A DNA stretch of 64,000 bases from Siphonodentalium dalli (GCA_032622095.1 CP136061.1:119550754-119614753), one strand, 5' to 3'. Counted from the stretch's first letter, positions 1 to 41,107 are shown. A program made the numbers and translations. Notes: a model not told the origin generated them from the sequence alone.

Positions 1-633
1 TATCAATGTTCAAATGATAATAAGTTTATACGATGTACGGAACGATAATAATGCATCAATGTTCAAACGAAGTTTATATTATGTATGGAAGTTTATGAAT
101 GAATTTTCTTTGATGTTGATAAGGCTGCTGTGGTGGATTGATCGACATCTGCACTTAGGTGGTCTCTTCTTCGTGGAATGATTTTCGGAACATTTTCTCA
201 AGAAGATGGCTGCCATGAGTCGTGGTGGTGATGACATTTAGTCTTCGCAGAACTCACATATCTTTGTGACCTGCAGCGTGTTCCTGCATCTGGACCCGGT
301 GTCTCTCTAGTCTGACCATCTGAACCTCTGTATAATTATACTGTATACTCACCTCGTCAACATCAATGAGATGAATCCCGATCACTAAGTGGTGTGTTAA
401 CACTGTGATAATGAACCCTTTGAATCAAATGTTTGTTTTGAAAGCAACCCTTTTAATTTAATTAGTCATCACTAACCTTAAGTTGTCAAAACAACTTGTC
501 ATTCTTTACTCCAGTCCACACATCGACATAATTAATGAATAAAACACATGTTTTATTGGTAAATTGGGTTAATAATATATCATCAAAGAACATATTACTA
601 TTAACAATTTCGGGCAAACCCACTCGTATGTAT
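1..633. other. upstream noncoding sequence, nothing recognised
   Basis: AT-rich, no convincing exon or repeat. A 5' exon of DARS2 could be anywhere here, but I see no evidence for one. Confidence 0.5.
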
Positions 634-705
634 CACAGGTCCATGGTACAATAAGACATATATATGTCTTTGGGTGGTGGGGGTCTATTGTGCCAAGGAC
701 CTGTG
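634..705. repeat. imperfect hairpin
   Basis: CACAGGTCC...ACAATA pairs with TATTGTGCCAAGGACCTGTG around a short loop, just left of the hAT-like element. Function unknown. Confidence 0.55.
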
Positions 706-717
706 TTATGTATCGTG

Positions 718-1846
718 TAGTGATGCGGACCGGACCACCACTGCCATGGCGGTCCGGTCCAGGCCATTCCGGTCCGGTACACATGCCTGGACCGGTCCAA
801 AACGGTCCGGTCCACCTATAATCGGCTATATGTTAATGAATTATCTGTTTTCTCAAAGTTTTTACTCTGTATAGTACAAACTATAAGGTTACTGTGTTCA
901 GTGCATTGCAATGAGTCCATATATTTTAAAACTTACATTGTTTGCCGATTGTATGCATCATTGTCTGTCTCTGGTGGGATATACTGGGAACGATGCACAG
1001 TAATAGTATTTCTAGTAATGCGAACATGCAATAATTAAATGTATTGGACAGATATATAGCTAGGGCCAGAATGTGTTATAACCAATCTAACATGGCACTC
1101 AACTGATCGTATGCATGGTTCGTATCATACTTATTTTCATTAAATTGAAATTTAAACGAAATAACTATACTGATGATAATTATACAAATGTGTACTAATA
1201 TGACTACTACATTAATATTGGAGTCTTGGAGATTGTGATGGCTGATTGTATATTCCTGACAATTACAGTTATATATAAGTACAACTATACTATTGGATTA
1301 ATGTGACTGTCTTGTGTATGTACTATGTAATGTGGTTTGCATGTTTCTTCGATAAGTGTAACTGTGAAAAACAATAGAATACTCGATTCGATATCCATCC
1401 AAATTGATTAGTTGATGCCATGTTACACTGTTTATGACAAATAGTTCCGTACTCATTCAGTTGCATGTTTGTCACATTGATAGGGTGCTACATAGTGTTG
1501 GCCAGTGTTACATTAATACATTATAAGGATAGTTACATGTACAAAGTTCATCTATACATTGTTTTCGTGGCATCAAACGTTTAATAGATATTAATAATCA
1601 CTTGAATGCGTCAATACATCGTTGCTAATTGATATGATGGCAAATACGCAATAATATTCGCGATAGTTTATTATAACTGAAGTAAAATAGTGGACCGGAC
1701 CAGAGAGTACCGGACCGGCGGCCAAAAAGCGGTCCGGTCCAGTGACACTCGGTCCGGACCGCGGTCCAGTGACACTCGGTCCGGACCGCGGTCCACCCCT
1801 GGACCGCGGACCGGACCGGTCCAAAGCGGTCCAGTCCGCATCACTA
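718..1846. mobile_element. hAT-like nonautonomous element rich in GGACCGGTCC motifs
   Basis: Inverted ends TAGTGATGCGGACCGGACC and GGTCCAGTCCGCATCACTA, with flanking 8-bp repeats GTATCGTG (710-717) and GTATCGGG (1847-1854), 7 of 8 matching. Dense GGTCCGGTCC/GGACCGCGGTCC repeats fill both sub-terminal regions (725-815 and 1690-1835); the core is AT-rich. Reading frames over these repeats are low-complexity artefacts. Confidence 0.75.
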
Positions 1847-1985
1847 GTATCGGGCGAACCCACCCCGAATATAGCAGAAGGACTGTTTGTCTCAGGGGCG
1901 GGTAGTCCAGTTCCTCTTCGGGGCGACCCATCTACGATTCTCCGATGCGAGCAAACTTTGAGACGAGTAGTCCAGTTTCCATTAA

Positions 1986-2499
1986 AGGCACGGGCGGTAT
2001 TCGTTGCAGAAATATTCATATTTGTTCAAATCGCCATCAACAGAAGGAATATTAAAATATATATAGTTTTGTTCATACGCCAAACATAATCATCGTGTAA
2101 ATAGTATATTGTCGTCAAGACGTACGATGGTGTACGTAAACAAGAGCCTGCTCGTGTTACAGAAGTTGTGCTTCTGTTTACACAACACAGCGCAATTCTA
2201 TTGGTTAATCACACAAAAATGATATAAATACTCTTTGTTATTTCCATATCAGGAAAACAGTAACAAATAATGCTCTTTATGTTTACCATATCCGGATCTA
2301 AACAAAAGCCAGGTAGCGTAACGTTTTTTGTTTACATAACAAAGGAAAAACAATTGACAATAACATACTGTTTATGCCATATTTCTAATTGGTATAAGAA
2401 CAAAGTCTGTCTATATTTTACTATTCTTTCTGTTTATTGTGGTTTTTGACGGATGTGAATATTTTAACAGCATACCCACCGCCAACGCCGCCCGTATCT
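1986..2499. mobile_element. family C element, copy 1 (514 bp, TTAA target)
   Basis: Starts AGGCACGGGCGG and ends GCCGCCCGTATCT (imperfect inverted ends), flanked on both sides by TTAA (1982-1985, 2500-2503). The interior is AT-rich without coding capacity. TTAA duplication indicates a piggyBac-type transposase acting in trans. Confidence 0.85.
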
Positions 2500-2512
2500 T
2501 TAACGCTGGAGG

Positions 2513-2816
2513 GGTCAGGTTACTACGTTTTCAGATTTTTGCAGCTTTCGACCAGGAACGAGTCTATTCAACAAGAGACATTGAGTGAGCGTAAATAAAC
2601 AGACAACAGAGCCACAAAAACAATGACAGACGACAGCTAGATATTAATTTTCATTCACTGAGCAGTTATATGAACTTTGATACGAAATTCTTTAAAATGT
2701 ACTTTTACTTCAAAATTTAGAAATTTAGACGGTTGTTGTGAATGTTGTCGACTTTCACCATATAGACTGGTCCTTGTCTTTGTTCACCGAAAAATTGAAA
2801 ACGTAGTAACCTGACC
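2513..2816. repeat. 304-bp inverted-repeat unit directly upstream of DARS2
   Basis: GTCAGGTTACTACGTTTTC near 2514 is repeated in inverted orientation at 2797-2815, ending 35 bp before the DARS2 start codon. The 20-bp arms bracket about 265 bp that must contain promoter, first exon or intron sequence of DARS2. It may be a small transposon that landed in the promoter. No clear target duplication is visible. Confidence 0.55.
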
Positions 2817-2835
2817 TGACCCTTTGTGCAATATA

Positions 2836-2849
2836 CCTCCTTTTTTCAG
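2836..2849 (+). promoter_or_regulatory. DARS2: predicted 3' splice site of a 5'UTR intron of DARS2
   Basis: A run CCTCCTTTTTTCAG lies immediately before AATG of the DARS2 start. Its form is that of an animal splice acceptor, so the first exon (untranslated, or adding a few residues) is probably upstream. I could not identify the matching donor. Confidence 0.5.
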
Positions 2850-2850
2850 A

Positions 2851-4728
2851 ATGACCACTATGCTGAGGGATGTCTGTGCAAAGCTTTCTCGACAATTGAA
2901 GCTGACTGCTGGTACAGTGCTACGAAAACAGCATACATGTTCATCTGGTTACAACTCCTTCACAAATCGAAGTCATCTTTGTGGTGATCTGAATAAATCA
3001 CATGTTGGTAAAGAAGTAACTTTGATTGGATGGCTGCAGTATCGACGGCTTGGTAGATTTCTTATCATCCGCGACTGGCGAGGACTGGTGCAGGCGGTTG
3101 TTCCCGATAACCACAGTTTAGAATTGGATGCCAAGAATATACCTTATGAATCTGTCGTTCAAGTGAAGGGAACTGTTTGTAGTAGACCTGAAGGTCAGGA
3201 AAATAAATCAATGAACACTGGGGAAGTGGAGGTTGTTGTTGATGAACTTTCGGTGATTAACGCCTGCAAACCTGTCTTACCATTCGAAATAAAAGAGTTT
3301 TTCAAAGTAAATGAGCCCTTGCGTTTGGAGCACAGATATCTTGATTTGAGGAACTCTGACCTTCAAAATAACCTCAGATTGAGGTCAGAGGTTATTATGA
3401 ACATGAGGGATTTTCTCTCGAAATCACATGGATTTGTTGAAGTTGAAACTCCTACCTTGTTTAGAAGGACGCCGGGAGGTGCGAAGGAATTTGTTGTTCC
3501 GAGTCATATTGAGGGTCGTTTTTACTCATTGCCGCAGAGCCCTCAACAATTCAAGCAGTTGCTGATGGTAGGTGGAGTTGATAGGTATTATCAGATTGCG
3601 AGATGCTATCGAGACGAAACCATAAAACCAGATAGGCAACCAGAGTTCACTCAACTAGATATAGAGATGTCTTTCATCGATCAAGAATCAATTTATAGTT
3701 TGATCCAAGCCCTCATAGGATATTCTTGGCCAAAATCAAGACAAGAATTACCATCTGAAACTTTTCGAAGGATGACCTACAATGAAGCCATGACCAAGTA
3801 TGGTGTTGATAAACCTGATACAAGGTTGCCATGGTTACTGAATGATGTTAGTGATGTCTTCAGGAATTCTAGTATCGGCATTTTTCTTAATGTATTGCAA
3901 GAAAAAGGTAGCGTCCACTGTTTGAAAATTCCAGAATGTATGAAGCATTTATCTAGTAAAGAACTTGATGATGCCGTGAAAAGAACGGCTGAGCATAGCC
4001 GATTCGATCAAGACAAAGTTATTGTCATCAAAGTGAAGGAGAACAAATGGTTATCTCCCATTAGTAAGCAGATTTCTCAAAATATGAAAGACGAATTGGA
4101 AAATAGATTGGAATTGCAGCTGAATGATGTGGTTTTTGTGGTTGCTGGTAGTGACTGGTCACCACACAAAATCTTAGGAAGTTTACGTTTGTCGTTAGCT
4201 AGTTCACTGGAATCAAAAGGAGTGACCGTAAAAGATGAAAGTTTCAATTTTCTATGGATAACAGACTTTCCACTATTTCTACCATCTGATGAAGAGCCTA
4301 GTGTTCTGGAGTCGGCTCATCATCCATTTACTGCACCTCGATCAGAAGACGAATCTCTAGTGTACACATCTCCGAAAGATGTGTACGGTCAGCATTACGA
4401 TTTAGTGTTGAATGGGCATGAGATCGGTGGAGGTTCCATCAGGATTAAAAATCGATCATTACAGGAATACATTATTAAGGATGTTCTGCACGAGGACTGT
4501 AGTGAGCTTCAGCATCTGATGACTGCGCTAGAATCTGGTTGTCCACCTCATGGTGGAATAGCTTTGGGCTTAGACAGATTTTTTGCATTAATTTGTGGTG
4601 CTACCAGTATACGTGACGTTATAGCCTTCCCAAAGTCGTTGGACGGGAAGGACCTCATGAGCAAAGCTCCAGTTCCGATTCTCCAGGAACAACTGGATCA
4701 TTATCATATAACAGTTAAGACTAAATAA
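2851..4728 (+). CDS. DARS2: mitochondrial aspartyl-tRNA synthetase, intronless CDS (625 aa)
   Basis: The product charges mitochondrial tRNA-Asp with aspartate in the matrix. Seen: a basic N-terminus suited to mitochondrial import (residues 1-40); an OB-fold anticodon-binding region (about 45-140) with GWLQYRR and RDWRGLVQ; class II motif 1 region with FRRTPGGAKEFVVPS (about 204-218); QSPQ (229-232); motif 2 CYRDE (252-256); a bacterial-type insertion domain (about 330-430); and motif 3 GIALGLDR (about 569-576). The length is close to the roughly 645 aa of vertebrate DARS2. An upstream in-frame TTG at 2824 is not used as the start: the ATG at 2851 lies 1 base after a pyrimidine tract ending in CAG (2847-2849), which looks like the 3' splice site of a 5'UTR intron, so a further upstream exon is possible. 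The whole CDS has no intron, unlike the gene beside it. It is convergent with IQCA1. Confidence 0.95.
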   Translation: MTTMLRDVCAKLSRQLKLTAGTVLRKQHTCSSGYNSFTNRSHLCGDLNKSHVGKEVTLIGWLQYRRLGRFLIIRDWRGLVQAVVPDNHSLELDAKNIPYESVVQVKGTVCSRPEGQENKSMNTGEVEVVVDELSVINACKPVLPFEIKEFFKVNEPLRLEHRYLDLRNSDLQNNLRLRSEVIMNMRDFLSKSHGFVEVETPTLFRRTPGGAKEFVVPSHIEGRFYSLPQSPQQFKQLLMVGGVDRYYQIARCYRDETIKPDRQPEFTQLDIEMSFIDQESIYSLIQALIGYSWPKSRQELPSETFRRMTYNEAMTKYGVDKPDTRLPWLLNDVSDVFRNSSIGIFLNVLQEKGSVHCLKIPECMKHLSSKELDDAVKRTAEHSRFDQDKVIVIKVKENKWLSPISKQISQNMKDELENRLELQLNDVVFVVAGSDWSPHKILGSLRLSLASSLESKGVTVKDESFNFLWITDFPLFLPSDEEPSVLESAHHPFTAPRSEDESLVYTSPKDVYGQHYDLVLNGHEIGGGSIRIKNRSLQEYIIKDVLHEDCSELQHLMTALESGCPPHGGIALGLDRFFALICGATSIRDVIAFPKSLDGKDLMSKAPVPILQEQLDHYHITVKTK

Positions 4729-4729
4729 A
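4724..4729 (+). terminator. DARS2: poly(A) signal overlapping the DARS2 stop codon
   Basis: AATAAA spans the TAA stop (4726-4728) and is followed by a T-rich tract. If used, cleavage would give an extremely short 3'UTR. No other AATAAA was noted in the next 60 bases. Confidence 0.5.
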
Positions 4730-4873
4730 ATATTTTTTTATATTTTCATCAAATTTTTCCAATTACTATCACAATACAAATGATATCGTCACTCAGAATC
4801 TCGAATGTGATAAAGATTGTTCAGTTTATGTTTTGCGCATTGCATTGAAATTGAAATACAAACAAAAACACTA

Positions 4874-5584
4874 CAGTAATGCCCTAAATAATCGACTCCT
4901 TAAAGGCACGGGCATAACATGCAACACGGGCGGCGTTCGTTGCAGAAATATTTATATTTGTTCAAATCGCCAACAACAGAAGGAACACCAAAAATATACA
5001 CCAAACATAATCAGCGCGTAAATAGTATATTGTTGTCAAGACGTACAATGGTGTACGTAAACAAGAACCTGCTCATGTTACAGAAGTTGTGCTTCTGTTT
5101 ACATAACACAGCGCAATTCTATTGGTTAATCACACAAAATTGATATAAACGCTCTTTATTATTTCCATATCAGGAAAACAGTAACCAATAACACTTTTTT
5201 TGTTTACCATATCCAGATCTAAACAAAAGCCAGGTTCTGTAACGTTTTTTGCTTTTGTTTACATAACAAAGGGGAAAAAATTGACAATAACATACTGTTT
5301 ATGCCATATTTCTGATTGGCATGAGAACAAAGTCTGTCTATATCTTACTATTCCTTCTGTTTATGGCGGTTTTTGACGGAGGTGAATATTTTAACAGCAT
5401 ACCCACCGCCAATGCGGCCCGTATCTTTAAACACAGCAGAAATATGGGTAATTTTTCAGGATTGTTGCCATTCATCACTGAGAGCTTTCCGATGAATGGC
5501 AACAAGCCATATTTCAGACTAAATCCTGAAAAATCACCCATAATTCTGCTGTGGTGAAGGAGTCGATTATTTAGGGCATTACTG
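4874..5584. mobile_element. family B mariner-like hairpin element interrupted by a C element
   Basis: TA-CAGTAATGCCCTAAATAATC begins at 4872-4873/4874 and the inverted end closes at 5584 followed by TA. The left arm is cut after GACTCC by family C copy 2 and resumes at 5431 with ACACAGCAG. Intact B copies in this window show the uninterrupted order. Confidence 0.85.
4904..5426. mobile_element. family C element, copy 2, nested in B (523 bp)
   Basis: Starts AGGCACGGGCAT and ends GGCCCGTATCT, flanked by TTAA at 4900-4903 and 5427-5430. The B sequence elsewhere (63300-63325, reverse strand) reads CGACTCCTTAAACACAG, with a single TTAA, giving a direct pre-insertion site. Confidence 0.9.
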
Positions 5585-5596
5585 TACTTAAGGCGT

Positions 5597-6613
5597 TAGG
5601 GCGTTGCGAATCAGAAATTAGGCAACCGAATCAAATCCCGAATAAAATCGTGAGTCCGATGTTGACATTAACATCGTATCAGGACAAGCAATGGATGGAG
5701 AAAATCATAGCTGACCATAGGATATCCTTCTAATTATCTGATTATTTTTCATAAAAGCTGAGATTTATTTTTCAAATATGAAACCAAGAACCAAGACAGA
5801 GTTCACCGACAAACGTTTTGCAACTGATATCATTCTCAACTTTATTTTTGAAGTAAAATAGAAACTATAATTTATATCACTTAGTTTAACATGTGACATA
5901 TACGTCATCTGACCACAGACCTTGACCACTATAAAATGAGTAAATACTACTGAAGATACACTACTCGACTACTCCAGTATAGTGTATATATGCAATAGTG
6001 TTTATTAATTAATTTGATAGTCGTCAATGACCATGACTGTATTCTAAGGATTTCAGGACTGATGTACATGCTTTATCATAAATAATGGCATGCATATCAA
6101 TGCGCATGACACGCCACATTCGTACCCGGCAATCAGCCAACCTCAGTGATTTCTGTACGCAAGGGTACGCAGATATCTATTTCTGCTAAGTACGATATAA
6201 ACTATATAAAAGTATATGGACCATATATGTCTTGACTTTTGACCTGTATATAGTGATTATAGTCACTTATATACTACATCTTACTCCCAACATTGTCCAA
6301 GAACAACCAATGTTACGAGTGTTACATGTAATGACATCCGCGAAAGGGTGACAGACTGCAATTGGATATAATCGCTTAACTAGTACAAACTCTAAATTAC
6401 ATCATACACGGCGCCAGAGACCTCCAGACGGGAAAAAACAGTTGCCCCGTCAATTGAGCTCCATAAATAACAAATTTAGTTGTTTGTACCCATAAATGGG
6501 AAAGGATGGGCCAATTTGAAAATATATACGAATCTGAGAGCCAATTCAGTATCAATACCGAATCTGGTCGCCGATGTCGACATCGAATCGAATCTTCGTG
6601 AATACAAGCCCTG
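5597..6613. mobile_element. diverged hAT-like element (relative of 21696-22314)
   Basis: Left end TAGGGCGTTGCGAATC and sub-terminal TTAGGCAACCGAATC resemble 21696-21750. The right part (GCCGATGTCGACATCGAATCG, 6571) resembles 22275-22300. The right terminus is eroded and no target duplication is visible. It fills the DARS2-IQCA1 spacer; nothing coding in it. Confidence 0.45.
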
Positions 6614-6951
6614 GTATCTGAGTCTTTCCCTGGTCTGGGGATGTTTATTGAATAAGGAAGGACATTTACTCTAAGATATATTTCAACAGTTTTTATTTAA
6701 ATTATACTTCTGAAAATATCACAGTTCAAGTTCAAGCCTTTTGCAAAAAAGCTTCAGCTGTTTTTAATATAAATTTTTTTGCAAAGGGCCCTCAACATAT
6801 ATAAGTTATAACTCAATGCCTGAGAAAGTTGTCCATCCATATATATTCCTAGAAAAACAAAATACATTCAATGGAGTCCTAGCTGTTATGGTTTTCAAGA
6901 ATATCAGTTGAACAGCTTGTTACCACCCACATACCAATTAATTAACCATTT

Positions 6952-7213
6952 CTTTACTAAACACTCATTGATGAGTAGTTTCGTCAGGATATATTTCAGC
7001 TAATAAGTCCAACACGACAAACATCCATTTGTTGAACTTATTATCTGAACATTCCCACCAATGAATATGACTCCTTCTGCACTTGTATTATCTTTTTGTC
7101 TGTCTGCCGTCTGCTCATTTTTCCTGAACACCCCCCACAAATGAATAATAGACCATTCCAATATATACTTTTCTAACTGGGTGGGAGAATCCATTTAGTA
7201 AAGAAAGTGCTAA
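6952..7213. mobile_element. family D element (TTAA, piggyBac-like)
   Basis: Begins TTAACCATTTCTTTACTAA and ends TTTAGTAAAGAAAGTGCTAA in inverted orientation. The interior has the family D landmarks TGTTGAACTTATTATCTGAACA and CAAATGAATAATAGACCATT. It lies just past the IQCA1 stop and may form part of its 3'UTR. Confidence 0.75.
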
Positions 7214-7354
7214 CTGTTATGCATTTAATTTGACTGCCCTCAATTTATATGAATCTTCAATGTAGAGTCACAAATTCCAATCTTCAGATGGGACAAGTTT
7301 CTCAGGTATAAGGTCAAACAAAACATACAAAATACAAATATACAAGTATGTGGT

Positions 7355-37603
<30,249 letters not shown>

Positions 37604-37756
37604 TTTCAAAAATAACTTTTCGTCCTGTTATGCGTGATAAAAAGAGATTTTTAGTTTGCGCTCAAGAAATACTCGCTACATGTTTACATTTCGCGCGTCA
37701 TGACAACAAGCGGAGGGGAAAATCGCCCCGAAAGTGATCTCTCGTCACGCTTTATT

Positions 37757-37770
37757 GTTTCCTTAGTTAC
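37757..37770 (-). promoter_or_regulatory. candidate X-box (RFX site) upstream of IQCA1
   Basis: Read on the gene strand, GTAACT-AA-GGAAAC fits the RFX consensus RYYNYY-N(1-3)-RRNRAC with one mismatch, 154 bp upstream of the IQCA1 start codon. RFX factors drive many ciliary genes. One mismatch in a degenerate consensus is weak evidence alone. Confidence 0.35.
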
Positions 37771-38499
37771 AAATCCGAATTCTGATTATTTAATATGATT
37801 TTGTGTGAGCCATTACGGTCAGCTATACAATTTACTATTACGTATTAGTTTCACTGTTTCATTCGGTTTAAAATCAGTTCGCCTAATTTGCAAAAGTGTT
37901 TGTCCGAAAAATTGTCGAGATTTATTCGGACAAATTTCTTAACAGGAAATGACGACCCCGGAAGTGATTTTTCTCCTCAAAGTTGACGACTGGTTTTTCC
38001 AGTCTGGTTTTTCCAAGCCCTTTTGAATTTGATTTAGTCACAACAAAGCTACGTATAGCATCTCCATTGGGCAAGGTATATGCAATGTTATTGTTTCAAT
38101 CCTCTTTATTCATTTAGATTAAAAATTCTAATCGATATTTATAGCACCAGTGCCACCACACAACTTCTTACTTCACAAGTGAGCAGACAGTGCGGGTCAA
38201 CCTATTTACCGAGAACAACCGAGAACAAGGTTTAAAATGCCTTATATACATTAAATATAGTGTTTTATTTGAAATATCTACAGTAGACATCAATATTTTC
38301 ATTAAAATGTTTACTTTTATGCATTTAACCGACATATTGTTAACAAATTGTAAGCGCCACCGAGCGACGATCTCGTTTAACACACAGCGTATCTGCTTAA
38401 TTAATTAAGCTTGTTCTCGGTTTGTAGTGTCTTCTCGGTTTGATAATTAAGCTTGTTCTCGGTTTGTAGTGTCTTCTCGGTTTGACACATTTACCCAAC

Positions 38500-39998
38500 T
38501 AAGGGAGCGTGTGACATTGCCCGTTGGGACTTTTTGTTTTTCGTCTGTTGATAATGATAGCAAAAGTTGCCAAAACAGTCGAAGGAGCTGATACGAATTG
38601 TAGAATTTGTTTTAGACGTCTATCTCTTCGTTCCGGTGGCAAGTTTACCCAAATTTGATGTCTTACTTTGAATTTTTCCGCTATTAAACTGAAAGTCACC
38701 AGTTGAGTGAAGCGCACTTCTAATATCCCTGAGTCAGGGCCTGACTCCTGAGTTGATCATTTACAATTTCATAAAGTCTGTCTGTTAAGTCTGGGAGTTC
38801 TAATATTTTCCAATCGGTTGATAATTTAATAATATTATTCATTGATTCACAATTGTTATTAGTCCAAAATTTAGGAATGTTTTTATTTTGCTTTCGAGCG
38901 TCAAATATTTTAGTTCGTAATCTCGGCATGAATGAATTTGTCAAATATCGTCTGTTTTGCGTAAGTATGTCAGCTTCTGTCTCATCGTATGTCTGCCATT
39001 GTCAATTGTCGTCAGAAGTCCAGTCTTTGTATTGAAAACCTTATTGATTACTTTTTGCACAGTCTCGTCATTGTCGGTCTTTTTATATTATGGAGAAGAT
39101 ATTGTCCTTAACTCATGTTTCCATCATCTAAATGTTGTTCATCATAAATGTAATATTGGGGCAAATAAATATTGTTTAAATCAAGAAGTTAAGATGGCGT
39201 GTGCATAGTGTATGCGTGCTGTTTGGAAAACAAGATGTTATGGCATTCACACTTGTTACAATTCATCACCAGTTCCAAATGTTACTTTATCTTGTGAAAT
39301 GCCTGCTAATTTACTTGATAAATATTAAATAAGATAAAAACCGATGGTAAGATTAAAAAGTACTCTTGGGCTCCAAATAAACATGCATGCACGTTTATTA
39401 TTTTCTTGGGTAATTTCCCCCCTGCACAGTGCTTATTTGGGTCTGCACGTTTATTAATTTTGAGGCTATAAAAATTGAAAGCAGCACAAACTCTAGATTT
39501 CTATATGACTCTGATATCAAAATGGTGGGCTTACGGGTATAACTTTATGCATATACATGTATATGACATACATGTGAACATTTAAATATTGAATAAAACA
39601 CCACATGACACATACTATGTTGATTCCTATACTTGATACTTATTCCTATATTATAAAAATACTTTGTTTAACCACCGTTAATATGTTGATGCTTTGCTCA
39701 GAGTTCCCCTGCACTATTATTTGGGTCTGCACGTTTATTAACTTTCAATGGAATTTCCCCCCTGCACTATTATTTGGGCCTGCACTTTTATTTGGAGCCG
39801 AAGAGTACTAGTACCATCCCAATGCAACAATAAAGGTCCTAAAAGTATTGGTGGATCTGAAGTTGATTTCCTTATAATATTAGGGTTTTTAAAAATAATA
39901 GTTGTTACATAGCAAGATGCAAGATTAAATGTTCCGTCGATACCAATTATAGATCCAGTTTCAATTGCTGATTTGAGAAGTAGGATTTGTTCTTCCAA
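38500..39998 (-). pseudogene. MULE-type transposase remnant, interrupted by a short element
   Basis: On the minus strand, 39998-39810 reads IIGIDGTFNLASCYVTTIIF and PPILLGPLLLHWDG, the hallmark of the MULE transposase domain. It is then cut by a 450-bp element (39357-39809). After it come TFxSYHRF-like residues, then (38944-38720) KIFDARKQNKNIPKFWTNNN and CESMNNII, then in another frame (38717-38500) SLIAEKFKVRHQIW. Stops and frameshifts make it nonfunctional. Confidence 0.75.
39357..39809. mobile_element. about 450-bp short element inserted in the MULE transposase
   Basis: Inverted ends AGTACTCTTGGGCTCCAAAT (about 39358) and the reverse ATTTGGAGCCGAAGAGTACT (to about 39809). Internal repeats of TTATTTGGGTCTGCACGTTT occur at about 39428 and 39717. 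Removing it rejoins the transposase reading LLHWDG with T-F. A fragment of the same family lies at about 53490-53575. Confidence 0.65.
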
Positions 39999-40799
39999 GT
40001 GACAGATTACAGAAGGTGTTTTTTTGCATCAGTTGTAATTATTTCTTTAATATATTTCTCACCTACAATGTTATGCACTCACACATCGCAGTGATTAACT
40101 AACAGTAACACATATTAGTGTACACAACTCAATTAATTCTAATCACCAAACAGACCCAGGTCCCGTTAATTAACACTTAGGCACGACTCATGCCTTTGTG
40201 TTACCGCCAGCCGAGAACATGGCGGCGACGTTTCAAGTTCTCGGTATACGTAAAATAACTACATATATGTTATTTAAATGGTCAAATATGGTACAATATC
40301 TACATAAGAGTGATATATACACTATACTTGGACATTATTATGACTTATTTATTAATTTTGGACTTGTTCTCGGTTGTTCTCGGTAAATAGGAGGTCCGGA
40401 CAGTGCAGTGCGCCAGCGTTGAGAAGGGTGTAGTCTGTAACTCTACTGTTGTGTAGTCCTACTACTGGTACATGTACTACCCTAGTGTGGACGTCACTGT
40501 TAGTGTGATTAAGATTCAGAAGTTAGAGTTAATTACTCAGTTAAAAGTTAGACAACTGGTGAGTATTGGATGTAACTTGTAAGTATTGGACTTGTAAGTT
40601 GAAGAAAGTCGGTAGCCGAGACGTAGTGTACTGGTCTCTCGTGCTATCGGATCGGGGATCGCAACCTGGTCACGGTATTCTGACAAAAATCAGAACTCGG
40701 TCAGATACCAAGTCTGTCAGACTGAAAAGTCTCATTCGAGATCACTGAATAAAGATCCGAATGCAAAACTCCCGGTTTATTTTTTTATATTTCGGCCAT

Positions 40800-41107
40800 C
40801 TTGTTTTGTGATTAAGTGGTCGCGGTCACATGACCCTCCTGGTATGGGAAGTGTTTTCCATTCCACAGAGACCAATACCTACCTGCATACCAAGTTTCAG
40901 GAATATACCTCTGCATATACAAAAGTTATTGAAAAATACCCAATAATATATGTATTTAGCAGAAATATACTAACTTGTTTTCGGTTCTCAATACTAACAC
41001 CAACTTACATACCAAATTTCGTCAAATTATCTCTGCAGATACAAAAGTTTTTGAGAAATAATGAATTTTCCTTATATTTCGGTGTGGCGGCCATCTTGTT
41101 TTGTGGT
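40800..41107. repeat. degenerate about 200-bp tandem repeat, left part
   Basis: Units share CATACCAAGTTTC, CAGATACAAAAGTT(A/T)TTGAGAAATA and GGCCATCTTGTTTTGTG. The same units continue at 42785-43375, suggesting that the MULE copy 2 landed inside a tandem array. Confidence 0.6.

Larger units (their letters stand above)
38203..40391. mobile_element. degenerate MULE-type transposon, copy 1
   Basis: The ends are CTATTTACCGAGAAC... and the inverted ...GTTCTCGGTAAATAG, followed internally by more TTCTCGGT motifs (38408-38480, 40198-40240, 40370). The interior holds minus-strand remains of a MULE transposase (38500-39998). A 41-bp direct repeat containing TTGTTCTCGGTTTGTAG is duplicated at 38400-38482. 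No clean target duplication is visible. Confidence 0.7.

Noticed and set aside
1591-2089. Overlapping reading frames with Gly/Pro/Arg repeats
   Set aside because: They are translations of the GGACCGGTCC repeat array of a hAT-like element, in several frames on both strands.
2824-2850. TTG start and nine extra residues for DARS2
   Set aside because: These bases form a pyrimidine tract and CAG acceptor, and a good ATG follows; a non-ATG start is not needed.
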